Shown here: one piece after another, positions 48,850-56,366 of the stretch
Position numbering within the stretch: the first letter of the stretch is position 1
Layout of the letters: each line of letters opens with the position of its first letter
Assembly (NCBI GenBank): GCA_022509105.1
Contig: JAFLTV010000001.1
Location: 124,001 to 188,000, forward strand
Direction: 5' to 3'
Length of the DNA stretch: 64,000 bases
DNA from: Muribaculaceae bacterium
GTDB taxonomy: Bacteria > Bacteroidota > Bacteroidia > Bacteroidales > Muribaculaceae
Program-made: the position numbers and the translations under genes
The notes under the pieces: generated by a model
Databases searched by the model: none
Seen by the model: only the letters and a program-made list of their open reading frames with translations
Told to the model about the DNA's origin: nothing

Positions 48850-49230
48850 ATGAGCAAAGTATTAGACGATCGGAAATATGCTGATTCCCATGAATGGGCA
48901 AAATTGGATGGAGATATCGCCACAATAGGCATCTCAGATTATGCACAACATGCACTTGGCAATATCGTATATGTTGATATGCCGGAAGTGGGAGATGAAG
49001 TGACAAAAGGAGAAGACTTTGGTGCAGTGGAATCAGTGAAGGCTGCAAGCGACTTGCTCTCTCCTCTGTCAGGTGAAGTTGTTGAAGTAAACGAAGAACT
49101 TTCTGACAAACCTGAACTTCTTAATGAAGATGCAAATGAAAATTGGATTATCAAAGTAAAGGTTTCTGATCCTTCAGAATATGATGAACTTCTGAATGCT
49201 GAAGAATACAAGAAAATTTGTGAAGAATAA
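48850..49230 (+). CDS. gcvH: glycine cleavage system H protein (lipoyl carrier)
   Basis: GcvH is a small lipoylated shuttle between the P, T and L proteins. The 126-aa sequence has the lipoyl site in FGAVESVKAASDL (Lys64) and the typical hammerhead fold (EWAKLDGDIATIGISDYAQHALGNIVYVDMPEVGD). It lies 14 nt after gcvT and depends on LipA/LipB encoded elsewhere in the window. Confidence 0.97.
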   Translation: MSKVLDDRKYADSHEWAKLDGDIATIGISDYAQHALGNIVYVDMPEVGDEVTKGEDFGAVESVKAASDLLSPLSGEVVEVNEELSDKPELLNEDANENWIIKVKVSDPSEYDELLNAEEYKKICEE

Positions 49231-49252
49231 TCCAACTTAAAAAATAAAGCAG

Positions 49253-49285
49253 AGGCGTGAAGGATGAAAAAATTCCATCACGCCT
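49253..49285 (+). promoter_or_regulatory. intercistronic hairpin between gcvH and gcvPA
   Basis: Perfect 8-bp stem AGGCGTGA (49253-49260) / TCACGCCT (49278-49285), 17-nt loop, no T tract. As it is not a terminator it may stabilise the gcvT-gcvH message or be a processing site. It lies in the only sizeable gap (100 bp) of the operon. Confidence 0.5.
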
Positions 49286-49330
49286 TGGCCGTATTTATAT
49301 AAATTGACATTAACTAAAATCAACACTATT

Positions 49331-50653
49331 ATGTCTCATAAATTTATGCCACATTCCGACAAGGAAATCAAAGAGATGCTTGATGTGATCGGCGTGGCAT
49401 CAATAGATGATCTTTATTCTGATGTGCCTGAAGAAGTGATGTTTACGCGAGAGTATAACATTCCATCAGCAATGTCGGAAATAGAATTAAGAAAGCATTT
49501 TAAAGAATTAGCAGAAAAAAATAAAAGCCTGACCATATTTGCCGGAGGTGGCGCTTATGATCATTATTCTCCCTCCGTGATTCCGCATATTCTTTCCCGC
49601 AGTGAATTTTATACTGCCTACACACCCTATCAGCCGGAGATTTCGCAAGGCACATTGCAATATATCTTTGAATATCAAAGCATGATTACGGAACTGACAG
49701 GTCTGGAAGCAACAAACGCCTCCATGTACGACGGGGCCACTGCTGCAGCTGAGGCCATGTTTATGATGGTGGCATCTGCCAAAAAGAAAAACAGGGTTTT
49801 AATCTCGGCCACAGTTGGAGAAAAAATCAGAAAAGTTGTTGAAACTTATACCCGGTTTCACGGTATAGAGCTGACAGTTATTCCTGAAAAAGATGGAGCC
49901 ACCGATTTGGATTCCCTCTATGCAGAACTTGAAAAAGGAGATGTGGCAGGAGCTCTGCTTCCAACTCCCAATAAATACGGAATCATCGAAGATTTTAAGG
50001 GAGTTTCAGACAAGATTCATGAAAAGAAGGCTTATTTTGCAATTTACGCAGATCCTTCATCATTAGCAGTTTTGAAAACACCCGCACAGTGGGGCGCTGA
50101 TGTTGCATGCGGCGACGGACAGACATTAGGCATGCCTTTGACTTTCGGAGGCCCTTATCTCGGTTTTATATCATGCAACAAATCTATGATAAGAAAGATT
50201 CCCGGAAGAATTGTTGGAGCCACAACAGACGCCGACGGTAAAAGGGCTTTTGTATTGACCTTGCAAGCCCGTGAACAACATATCCGAAGAGAGAAAGCCA
50301 CAAGCAATATTTGCTCCAATCAAAGTCTTATGGCTCTTTATGCCACTATCTATGTGTCATTATTAGGAGACAAAGGCCTCAAGGAGGTAAATGAACTTGC
50401 ATGTGATGGAGCTCATTATCTTTATGACAGATTGATAGAAAGCAAAAAATTTCATGCTGTCTATAACAAACCATTCTTAAAGGAATTTGTGGTTTCCTCA
50501 GATCTTGACATGAAGAAAGTGAACGAATATTTGTTGAAAAACGGAATAATGGGACCTCTTCTTCTGGAAGACGGTAAAGTGGAATTTGCAGTTACAGAGA
50601 AGCGCTCAAAAGAAGAAATAGACCGTCTTGTCAAATTAATGCTTGAAGCCTGA
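49331..50653 (+). CDS. gcvPA: glycine dehydrogenase (P protein), subunit 1
   Basis: Half of the PLP glycine decarboxylase; subunit 1 forms an alpha2beta2 enzyme with GcvPB. The 440-aa protein shows MPHSDKEIKEMLDVIG, AGGGAYDHYSPSVI, YTPYQPEISQGTLQ, TNASMYDGATAAAEA and REQHIRREKATSNICSNQSL. The ATG at 49331 is preferred over an upstream TTG at 49304 that adds an unconserved leader. It is followed 1 nt later by gcvPB. Confidence 0.96.
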   Translation: MSHKFMPHSDKEIKEMLDVIGVASIDDLYSDVPEEVMFTREYNIPSAMSEIELRKHFKELAEKNKSLTIFAGGGAYDHYSPSVIPHILSRSEFYTAYTPYQPEISQGTLQYIFEYQSMITELTGLEATNASMYDGATAAAEAMFMMVASAKKKNRVLISATVGEKIRKVVETYTRFHGIELTVIPEKDGATDLDSLYAELEKGDVAGALLPTPNKYGIIEDFKGVSDKIHEKKAYFAIYADPSSLAVLKTPAQWGADVACGDGQTLGMPLTFGGPYLGFISCNKSMIRKIPGRIVGATTDADGKRAFVLTLQAREQHIRREKATSNICSNQSLMALYATIYVSLLGDKGLKEVNELACDGAHYLYDRLIESKKFHAVYNKPFLKEFVVSSDLDMKKVNEYLLKNGIMGPLLLEDGKVEFAVTEKRSKEEIDRLVKLMLEA

Positions 50654-50654
50654 T

Positions 50655-52124
50655 ATGAAAACATACGATAAAATAATTTTTGAACTTTCAAAAGAGGGAA
50701 GGCAAGGATATTCTCTTCCAAAGAATGAATATAAAAAGAATTCGCTGAATGCTCTTCCGAAGGAACTGATGAGAGAGAAACCTGCGGAATTGCCTGAAGT
50801 GAGCGAATTGGATGTAGTGCGTCATTTCACCAACCTTTCAAGTAAGAATTTTGGAGTAGACACAGGTTTCTATCCTCTCGGAAGCTGTACAATGAAATAT
50901 AATCCAAAAATAAACGAGGAATTGTGCGTGCTTCCGGAATTCACCTCACTCCATCCCCTCCAAGACGAAGAAAGTGTGCAAGGAGCATTGGAGCTTTACT
51001 GGAATCTGCAGAACATGCTTTCTGAAATAGCCGGCCTTGAAGAATTTACACTTAACCCTTATGCCGGAGCTCATGGAGAACTCACCGGCTTGATGGTTAT
51101 GAAAAAATATCATGAGTCAAGGGGTGACAAGAAACGCACAAAAGTGATAGTGCCCGATTCGGCACACGGCACAAACCCGGCGTCTGCAATGGTAGCAGGG
51201 CTTGAAGTTGTCGAAGTGAAATCCAAGCCTAACGGGTCGATAGACGTTGAAGATTTGAAACCGTTGCTTGATGACACGGTTGCCGGCATAATGATGACAA
51301 ATCCCAACACTCTGGGAATGTTTGAAACTGAAATAAACGACATAGCCAAGCTCGTGCATGATGCAGGAGGATTGCTATATTATGACGGAGCTAATTTAAA
51401 TCCGTTGCTTGGAAAAGTTCGTCCGGGTGATATGGGATTCGATATCATGCATATAAACCTGCATAAGACCTTTTCCACGCCTCACGGCGGAGGAGGCCCG
51501 GGTTCCGGTCCTGTTGGAGTGGCAGCCCATTTAGTGAAGCATCTTCCGAATCCCCGTGTCGTTAAAGATGAAAACGGGAAGTTCCATATAGAGGCATCCG
51601 ACGATTCTTTAGGCTCAATATCCACATTCTTAGGCAACTTTGGAGTGATGATAAGAGCTTATGCTTATATTCTTTCTTTAGGAAAAGAGAATATAAAAAA
51701 TGTAGGACCCTTGGCTACATTAAACGCAAATTATATAAAGGAATCATTGAAAGATGATTATCTGCTGCCTATTGAAGGAGTTTGCAAACATGAGTTTGTT
51801 TTTGACGGACTAAAAGACAAATCAACAGAAGTTACTACTTTGAATGTGGCGAAACGTCTTCTTGACTATGGTTTTCATGCTCCCACAATCTATTTCCCGC
51901 TTCTTTTCCATGAATCAATGATGATAGAACCCACAGAAACTGAAAGTAAGGACACTCTTGATGAATTTATAGACGTAATGCATAAAATAGCCAAAGAGGC
52001 TAAGGAAACTCCTGAAGTTGTGAAAGAGGCTCCAAACAACACTATAGTGAGGAAACTTGATGAAACTACCGCAGCAAAGAATCCCATACTTACGTTTAAG
52101 GCATTAAAAGAATCACAACAATGA
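50655..52124 (+). CDS. gcvPB: glycine dehydrogenase (P protein), subunit 2
   Basis: The subunit that carries the PLP lysine, in HINLHKTFSTPHGGGGPGSGP (about residue 270). The 489-aa protein starts MKTYDKIIFELSKEGRQGYSLP and contains PLGSCTMKYNPKINE and PDSAHGTNPASA. Start ATG is at 50655, 1 nt after the gcvPA stop; a TTG at 50643 would overlap. Many Proteobacteria and Bacteroides have a fused P protein of about 950 aa, so the split form is notable. Confidence 0.96.
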   Translation: MKTYDKIIFELSKEGRQGYSLPKNEYKKNSLNALPKELMREKPAELPEVSELDVVRHFTNLSSKNFGVDTGFYPLGSCTMKYNPKINEELCVLPEFTSLHPLQDEESVQGALELYWNLQNMLSEIAGLEEFTLNPYAGAHGELTGLMVMKKYHESRGDKKRTKVIVPDSAHGTNPASAMVAGLEVVEVKSKPNGSIDVEDLKPLLDDTVAGIMMTNPNTLGMFETEINDIAKLVHDAGGLLYYDGANLNPLLGKVRPGDMGFDIMHINLHKTFSTPHGGGGPGSGPVGVAAHLVKHLPNPRVVKDENGKFHIEASDDSLGSISTFLGNFGVMIRAYAYILSLGKENIKNVGPLATLNANYIKESLKDDYLLPIEGVCKHEFVFDGLKDKSTEVTTLNVAKRLLDYGFHAPTIYFPLLFHESMMIEPTETESKDTLDEFIDVMHKIAKEAKETPEVVKEAPNNTIVRKLDETTAAKNPILTFKALKESQQ

Positions 52125-53476
52125 AGGCTGATTTGTTGATAATAGGTGCCGGTCCGGGTGGATATGAAACCGCCCTGACTGCTGCAAAAGAAGGGAAGAG
52201 CGTTGTTCTTTTTAACGGAGGAGCGCTTGGCGGCACATGTCTTAATGAAGGCTGCATACCCACAAAATGCTTGTGCCGAAATGCAGAAGTTGTCTCTTTG
52301 ATAAAAGAGAGCGACAAATTCGGAATAGATGATTTCACTTTTACTTTAGACTATAATAAGGTTATGGCAAGGAAAAATGAAGTCATCTCAAGCCTGCAGG
52401 GGGGTATTGAAACGATGTTGAAACAGGCAAAAGTGACAGTTATCAACTCAATGGCTTCTTTTAAAGATTCCAAGACATTAATCGCCGGAGGAGAAGAATA
52501 CACCGGCGACAACATAATCATTGCAACGGGGTCAGTTTCAAAATCTTTACCTATTCCTGGTCATGATTTGGAATGTGTGATGGATTCAACTAAACTTCTA
52601 AATCTCGAATATATTCCCGCTTCTTTGACAATCATTGGAGGTGGAGTTATCGGTATGGAGTTTGCTTCTATTTTCCATCAGTTGGGATCGAAGGTGACTG
52701 TTATAGAATTTATGAAGCAGATTCTCCCTCCATTTGATGTAGACATAGCAAAGAGATTGAAGCAGACGCTTTCCAAAAAAGGAATAAATATAATCACAGG
52801 AGCAGTCGCCAAGGAGATTCGTCAGAATGAATTTTATGAAATAGAGGTTGTCTATGAAGTAAAAGGCAAAGAAGAGAAGGTCGTTTCCAGCGATTTGTTA
52901 ATGGCAGTGGGAAGAGCCCCAAGAGTTGAAGGTTTAAACCTTGAAGCAGCAGGAGTGTCTTATAATCAGAAGGGTATAGAGGTTAACGAATTTATGCAGA
53001 CCAATGTCCCGGGCATTTATGCCATAGGGGATGTCAATGCAAAAATGATGTTGGCCCACGTGGCCTCAAAGCAAGGAGAAAGAGCTTTGAATGTCATCAA
53101 TTCGAAGAAAGACAATATCCGTTTTGACATTGTTCCGAGTGCAGTGTTCACGGTTCCTGAATGTGGAATGGTTGGAAAGACAGAACAACAATGTAAAGAA
53201 GATGGTATTGAAATAAAAATAGGCACCTCCTTCTATAGAGCTAATGGAAAAGCCTTGGCAATGGGCGAACCGGAAGGCCTATGTAAATTAATATTTAGAA
53301 AAGAGGATGGTTTGTTAATCGGAGCCCATATAATGGGAACTGAAGCTGCCGATCTGACCCAACAATGTGCCGACCTTATGAACAGGAATACAACGTTGGA
53401 TGAAATGAATGATATGATATTCGGACATCCGACAATTAGTGAAATAATTTCCACAGCCTGCAAAATGACGAAATAA
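52121..53476 (+). CDS. lpdA: dihydrolipoyl dehydrogenase
   Basis: LpdA reoxidises dihydrolipoyl-GcvH (or the lipoyl domains of 2-oxoacid dehydrogenases) with NAD. The 451-aa flavoprotein has an N-terminal FAD site LLIIGAGPGGYETA, the redox disulfide GGTCLNEGCIPTKC (Cys39, Cys44), the NAD-binding IIGGGVIGMEFAS and the FAD motif AIGDVNAKMMLAHVASKQGE; the C-terminal GHPTISEII gives the catalytic His-Glu dyad. It overlaps gcvPB by 4 nt, so it is the dedicated L protein of this operon. Confidence 0.96.
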   Translation: MKADLLIIGAGPGGYETALTAAKEGKSVVLFNGGALGGTCLNEGCIPTKCLCRNAEVVSLIKESDKFGIDDFTFTLDYNKVMARKNEVISSLQGGIETMLKQAKVTVINSMASFKDSKTLIAGGEEYTGDNIIIATGSVSKSLPIPGHDLECVMDSTKLLNLEYIPASLTIIGGGVIGMEFASIFHQLGSKVTVIEFMKQILPPFDVDIAKRLKQTLSKKGINIITGAVAKEIRQNEFYEIEVVYEVKGKEEKVVSSDLLMAVGRAPRVEGLNLEAAGVSYNQKGIEVNEFMQTNVPGIYAIGDVNAKMMLAHVASKQGERALNVINSKKDNIRFDIVPSAVFTVPECGMVGKTEQQCKEDGIEIKIGTSFYRANGKALAMGEPEGLCKLIFRKEDGLLIGAHIMGTEAADLTQQCADLMNRNTTLDEMNDMIFGHPTISEIISTACKMTK

Positions 53477-53482
53477 ATAGAT

Positions 53483-53905
53483 ATGGAAAAGCTAAAATCA
53501 ATTTTTTTGGCAGTTTTTATGCTGTCGTTATCGCTGCCGATTTGCGCACAGTCGGCGAGTGAAAGTGAAGAAATGTTGAAAATGGTGGCCAACGAATTGA
53601 ATTCCGAGTGTCCGATGGATTATGGAAACGACATAGCCATGACATCAGTGACTTACAGCAACAAAACCTTGGAAATCAATATGGATATGCCAATAATCGA
53701 CGACACTTTATATCCCGCGATTTCCGACACCTTCAGAGATTCATTCTTGCAAGGTTTATTCGGGACTGCAGGCGGTGAGTATATCTATGAGTGGATGACC
53801 ACAGCAAATGTGAAACTGAATATCGTTTTCAAATTGAAAGGTGGCGCCAAAAGGACTATGACTTTCACGCCAGGTGATTTAAGGAAATATATAAATACTC
53901 ATTAA
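53483..53905 (+). CDS. secreted protein of unknown function at the end of the gcv operon
   Basis: A 140-aa protein with a clear Sec signal peptide (MEKLKSIFLAVFMLSLSLPICAQS, cut near residue 23). The mature part (about 115 aa) has alternating strands and no motif I recognise; an anonymous sequence such as ELNSECPMDYGNDIAMTSVTYSNKTLEINMDMP marks it. It starts 6 nt after the lpdA stop and is followed by the operon terminator at 53932, so it is probably cotranscribed. A role in glycine metabolism is not implied by its periplasmic location. Confidence 0.7.
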   Translation: MEKLKSIFLAVFMLSLSLPICAQSASESEEMLKMVANELNSECPMDYGNDIAMTSVTYSNKTLEINMDMPIIDDTLYPAISDTFRDSFLQGLFGTAGGEYIYEWMTTANVKLNIVFKLKGGAKRTMTFTPGDLRKYINTH

Positions 53906-53931
53906 TACCAATAAAATTGAATTGAAAAGGG

Positions 53932-53965
53932 GTGAACCATAAGTAACAACGGTTCACTCTTTTTT
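53932..53965 (+). terminator. Rho-independent terminator of the gcv operon
   Basis: Stem GTGAACC (53932-53938) / GGTTCAC (53951-53957), 12-nt loop, then a T-rich run (53958-53966). It closes the plus-strand gcvT..53905 unit 27 nt after the last stop. Between it and 54028 only an AT-rich spacer and a short repeat remnant (54012-54020) are seen. Confidence 0.88.
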
Positions 53966-54027
53966 ATTATATAATCCTTTACTTGCATTTCTGAATTCAA
54001 TTAGACCTTTTTGAATGGCCCGGCTAT

Positions 54028-54134
54028 AAAAAAGTATAGCCCCCACAGTGTTTCCACTAACTGGAGGCTATTGTCCCGGTCCTGTTTCACGTATGTGTAA
54101 AAGCCCTTTTATAGAACTATGAATGGCCGGGAAT
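54028..54134 (-). repeat. 107-bp direct repeat, copy 1: structured 3' end of the 72-aa gene
   Basis: Identical base for base to 54461-54567. In the minus-strand RNA it begins 11 nt after the stop of the gene at 54146. It can form a closing stem TCCCGG/CCGGGA, small hairpins in the AAAAGGGCTTTT and TTTACACATACGTGAAA segments, and at its end (54071 down to 54028) an intrinsic terminator: stem ATAGCC-CC/GG-GGCTAT with an inner GTG/CAC hairpin followed by six T. A plus-strand reading would lack the T tract, so it is oriented with the gene. Whether it acts only as a terminator or as an RNA element or sRNA is open. Confidence 0.9.
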
Positions 54135-54145
54135 GCTCTTTTATA

Positions 54146-54364
54146 TTAATTACCAAAATTTGTAACGCCTGTTGTGTCTTCAAAGAAGCCTATGGAGAAA
54201 ATCCACCAAAGCAAGAGAGCTACTAAAACCAAAACCCCGAGCCAAAGCCATAGACGGTTGATTTTGCGTGTATGATATCTTTCCCTATCTTTCTGATGAG
54301 CCTCCATAGATTTTGCAATCTCTCCGGCATTATCATTATTATGGTGTCTGTTTTCGTGTGCCAT
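54146..54364 (-). CDS. small single-helix membrane protein (copy A of a tandem pair)
   Basis: A 72-aa protein with a charged, His/Asn-rich head (residues 1-33; NNDNAGEIAKSM) and one membrane helix (about 38-60, INRLWLWLGVLVLVALLLWW), then a short acidic tail. About 34 of 54 aligned residues match the neighbour at 54581, so the two are paralogues from a duplication. No family is recognised. The 13-bp motif TAATGTTATAATA lies 18 nt upstream of the ATG, as in the neighbour. The gene is followed by a 107-bp structured 3' element. The orientation of the tail (cytoplasm or periplasm) cannot be decided. Confidence 0.75.
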   Translation of the reverse strand: MAHENRHHNNDNAGEIAKSMEAHQKDRERYHTRKINRLWLWLGVLVLVALLLWWIFSIGFFEDTTGVTNFGN

Positions 54365-54382
54365 TTTTTAATTCTTGTTTGA

Positions 54383-54395
54383 TATTATAACATTA
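54383..54395 (-). promoter_or_regulatory. shared 13-bp upstream motif, copy A
   Basis: TAATGTTATAATA on the minus strand, 18 nt upstream of the gene at 54146. The same 13 bases occur at 54798-54810, 19 nt upstream of the paralogue. It may be part of a promoter, or a leftover of the duplication. Confidence 0.5.
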
Positions 54396-54460
54396 CTGGT
54401 GTTTATATTGTTCACTTAAAATTCATAAAAGTTTCGTGCCCTTGATAAACTCAAAAATTC

Positions 54461-54567
54461 AAAAAAGTATAGCCCCCACAGTGTTTCCACTAACTGGAGG
54501 CTATTGTCCCGGTCCTGTTTCACGTATGTGTAAAAGCCCTTTTATAGAACTATGAATGGCCGGGAAT
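54461..54567 (-). repeat. 107-bp direct repeat, copy 2: structured 3' end of the 65-aa gene
   Basis: Base-for-base equal to 54028-54134; the offset is exactly 433 bp. It starts 13 nt after the stop codon of the gene at 54581 and ends on the minus strand in the terminator hairpin plus T tract (54504 down to 54461). The perfect identity contrasts with the diverged genes to which the copies belong. Confidence 0.9.
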
Positions 54568-54580
54568 ATATTTTCTATCT

Positions 54581-54778
54581 TTATTGAACAGAGGCTTCAA
54601 AAAGGCCTAATCCAAAGATAAACCAAATGAGGATAGCCACCAAAAACAAAACTGCCAACCAAAGCCACAAACGATTCATGCGGCGCGTTGTTTCTCTTTG
54701 TTTGTCTTTTTCTTCAGCCAACATAGACTTAGCGATCTGATCGGCATTGTCTGTGTTTTGTTTTTCGTTTCTTTCCAT
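54581..54778 (-). CDS. small single-helix membrane protein (copy B of a tandem pair)
   Basis: A 65-aa protein with a polar head (NTDNADQIAKSMLAEEKDKQ), a basic stretch (TTRRMNR) and a membrane helix (about 37-59, LWLWLAVLFLVAILIWFIF). The positive residues before the helix predict a cytoplasmic N-terminus. It is paralogous to the gene at 54146 and comes first in transcription. A TAATTTTG box is found at 54830-54837. The function is unknown; small single-helix proteins often modulate membrane enzymes or act as toxins, but nothing here decides this. Confidence 0.75.
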   Translation of the reverse strand: MERNEKQNTDNADQIAKSMLAEEKDKQRETTRRMNRLWLWLAVLFLVAILIWFIFGLGLFEASVQ

Positions 54779-54797
54779 AACTTTTCTGTTTATGCAT

Positions 54798-54810
54798 TAT
54801 TATAACATTA
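54798..54810 (-). promoter_or_regulatory. shared 13-bp upstream motif, copy B
   Basis: TAATGTTATAATA on the minus strand, 19 nt upstream of the 65-aa gene; see the identical motif at 54383-54395. Its position is just downstream of the TAATTTTG box at 54830. Confidence 0.5.
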
Positions 54811-54829
54811 AATTCTTCGAGGATGTTTA

Positions 54830-54837
54830 CAAAATTA
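54830..54837 (-). promoter_or_regulatory. -7 promoter box for the small-protein cassette
   Basis: TAATTTTG on the minus strand, 52 bp before the ATG of the 65-aa gene. A TTTG is present 12 bp upstream of it, shorter than the ideal distance. The surrounding 54838-54890 is made of A and T runs and has no clear dnaB terminator. Confidence 0.45.
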
Positions 54838-54890
54838 GTTTATTTTTTTCAAAAAAATAAATTTTTTTTCAACTAAGAGAGAGATTAGCA

Positions 54891-56366
54891 TTAAAAAGGC
54901 ACTTCATTGTTATCCGGAGCAACCATATTGTTCATTTTGGAACTCAGTTTGAAAGTGTTGTCATTTAGCGTTTCCTGCATTATGTCATATCCTTCTTCCC
55001 AATTTTCAAACTTGGCATATTTTGAAATAAAATGCAGTTTTACATCACCTACTGCTCCCGATCTATGTTTTGCCACTATTAAATAAGCCAAACCTCTGAT
55101 ATTATTACCCTCGGCATCTTCCGAAGCTTTAGTGTAATATTCAGGCCGATGAATAAAACAGACTATATCAGCATCTTGTTCGATAGCTCCTGATTCACGC
55201 AAGTCTGATAACACGGGGCGTTTATCCTCACGGCTCTCAGTGCTACGGTTTAATTGAGACAATGCTATTATTGGAATATCCAGCTCTTTAGCGAGCGCCT
55301 TTAATGAACGGGAAATAGTGCTGACCTCCTGTTCACGGCTACCTAATTTGAGGCCGGTGGCATTCATCAGTTGCAGATAGTCTATCATTATGAGTTTGAC
55401 ACCCTTTTCTCTTACAAGTCTTCTTGCCTTAGTTCTTAATTCGCTTATAGACAGTCCGGGCGTTTCATCAAGGTAAAGAGGAGCTCCATAAACTGTTCTT
55501 ATTCTTGTGTTGAGCCTGTCTTCCTCGTCGGGAGTTAAACGTCCACTTTTAATTTTCTCTCCCTCAAGACTGGCGACATTGCTTATCAATCGTTTGATTA
55601 ATTGCACATTCGACATTTCAAGAGTGAAAATAGCAATAGGAACATTATAATCCACCGCCATATTCTTTGCCATAGACAAGACAAAAGCCGTTTTTCCCAT
55701 AGCCGGACGGGCGGCTATAATGATTAGATCGGAATTTTGCCAACCGGAGGTTATTCGGTCTAATTCACGATAACCGGTTTGAAGACCGGAAAGACCGCTT
55801 TCACTGTTAGCTGCATTCTGAATCTGCTCCAGAGCCGTGTTGATTACAGGATCGATCTGTGTGACTTCCCTTTTTAATTGATTCTGTGAAATCTCGAAAA
55901 GCTGGCTCTCGGTTTCCTGAAGGAGTTCTTCAATATCGTTACTTTCATCATAAGCCTTAGTTTCAACATTCGCCGCAAAAGAGATGAGACGCCTCGCAAG
56001 ATATTTTTGAGCCACAATTCCGGCATGAAACTCGAGATTAGCTGATGAATAAACGCGGGCTGTCAATTCTGCAATATGAACAGCTCCGCCCACTTCTTCC
56101 AAAGTGCCGTCGCGTCTTAATTGCTCAGTGACGGTTATTATATCTATAGGCTTTTGATTTAAACCAAGAGTGGTTATAGCCTGAAAAATCTTTTTGTTGA
56201 CAGGATCGTAGAAACTATCGGGCACTAAGAGATCGCATACATTCATATATGCATCCTTTTCAAGCATACAGGCTCCTAAAACAACCTCTTCGAGTTCTGA
56301 ATCTCTTGGGGGCAGTTTCCCTGTTATATCGGTAAGTGTTTGTTTATGTTCAGGTTTCTTTGGCAT
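54891..56366 (-). CDS. dnaB: replicative DNA helicase DnaB
   Basis: DnaB is the hexameric helicase at the replication fork. The 491-aa protein has the N-terminal collar (PRDSELEEVVLGACMLEKDAY), the linker helix, and the RecA-like domain with IAARPAMGKTAFVLS (Walker A), LIMIDYLQLM (Walker B), KALAKELDIPIIALSQLNRSTESREDKRPVLSDLRESGAIEQDADIV. The ATG at 56366 overlaps the menA stop (TAATG), so an upstream leader of 26 codons is discarded. It is the last gene of the ribE-cmk-ispH-tadA-menA-dnaB run. Confidence 0.95.
   Translation of the reverse strand: MPKKPEHKQTLTDITGKLPPRDSELEEVVLGACMLEKDAYMNVCDLLVPDSFYDPVNKKIFQAITTLGLNQKPIDIITVTEQLRRDGTLEEVGGAVHIAELTARVYSSANLEFHAGIVAQKYLARRLISFAANVETKAYDESNDIEELLQETESQLFEISQNQLKREVTQIDPVINTALEQIQNAANSESGLSGLQTGYRELDRITSGWQNSDLIIIAARPAMGKTAFVLSMAKNMAVDYNVPIAIFTLEMSNVQLIKRLISNVASLEGEKIKSGRLTPDEEDRLNTRIRTVYGAPLYLDETPGLSISELRTKARRLVREKGVKLIMIDYLQLMNATGLKLGSREQEVSTISRSLKALAKELDIPIIALSQLNRSTESREDKRPVLSDLRESGAIEQDADIVCFIHRPEYYTKASEDAEGNNIRGLAYLIVAKHRSGAVGDVKLHFISKYAKFENWEEGYDIMQETLNDNTFKLSSKMNNMVAPDNNEVPF

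Noticed and set aside
54028-54567. CRISPR-like repeat pair
   Set aside because: The repeats are 107 bp, only two, and the 'spacer' is a complete gene; they are 3' elements with terminators.
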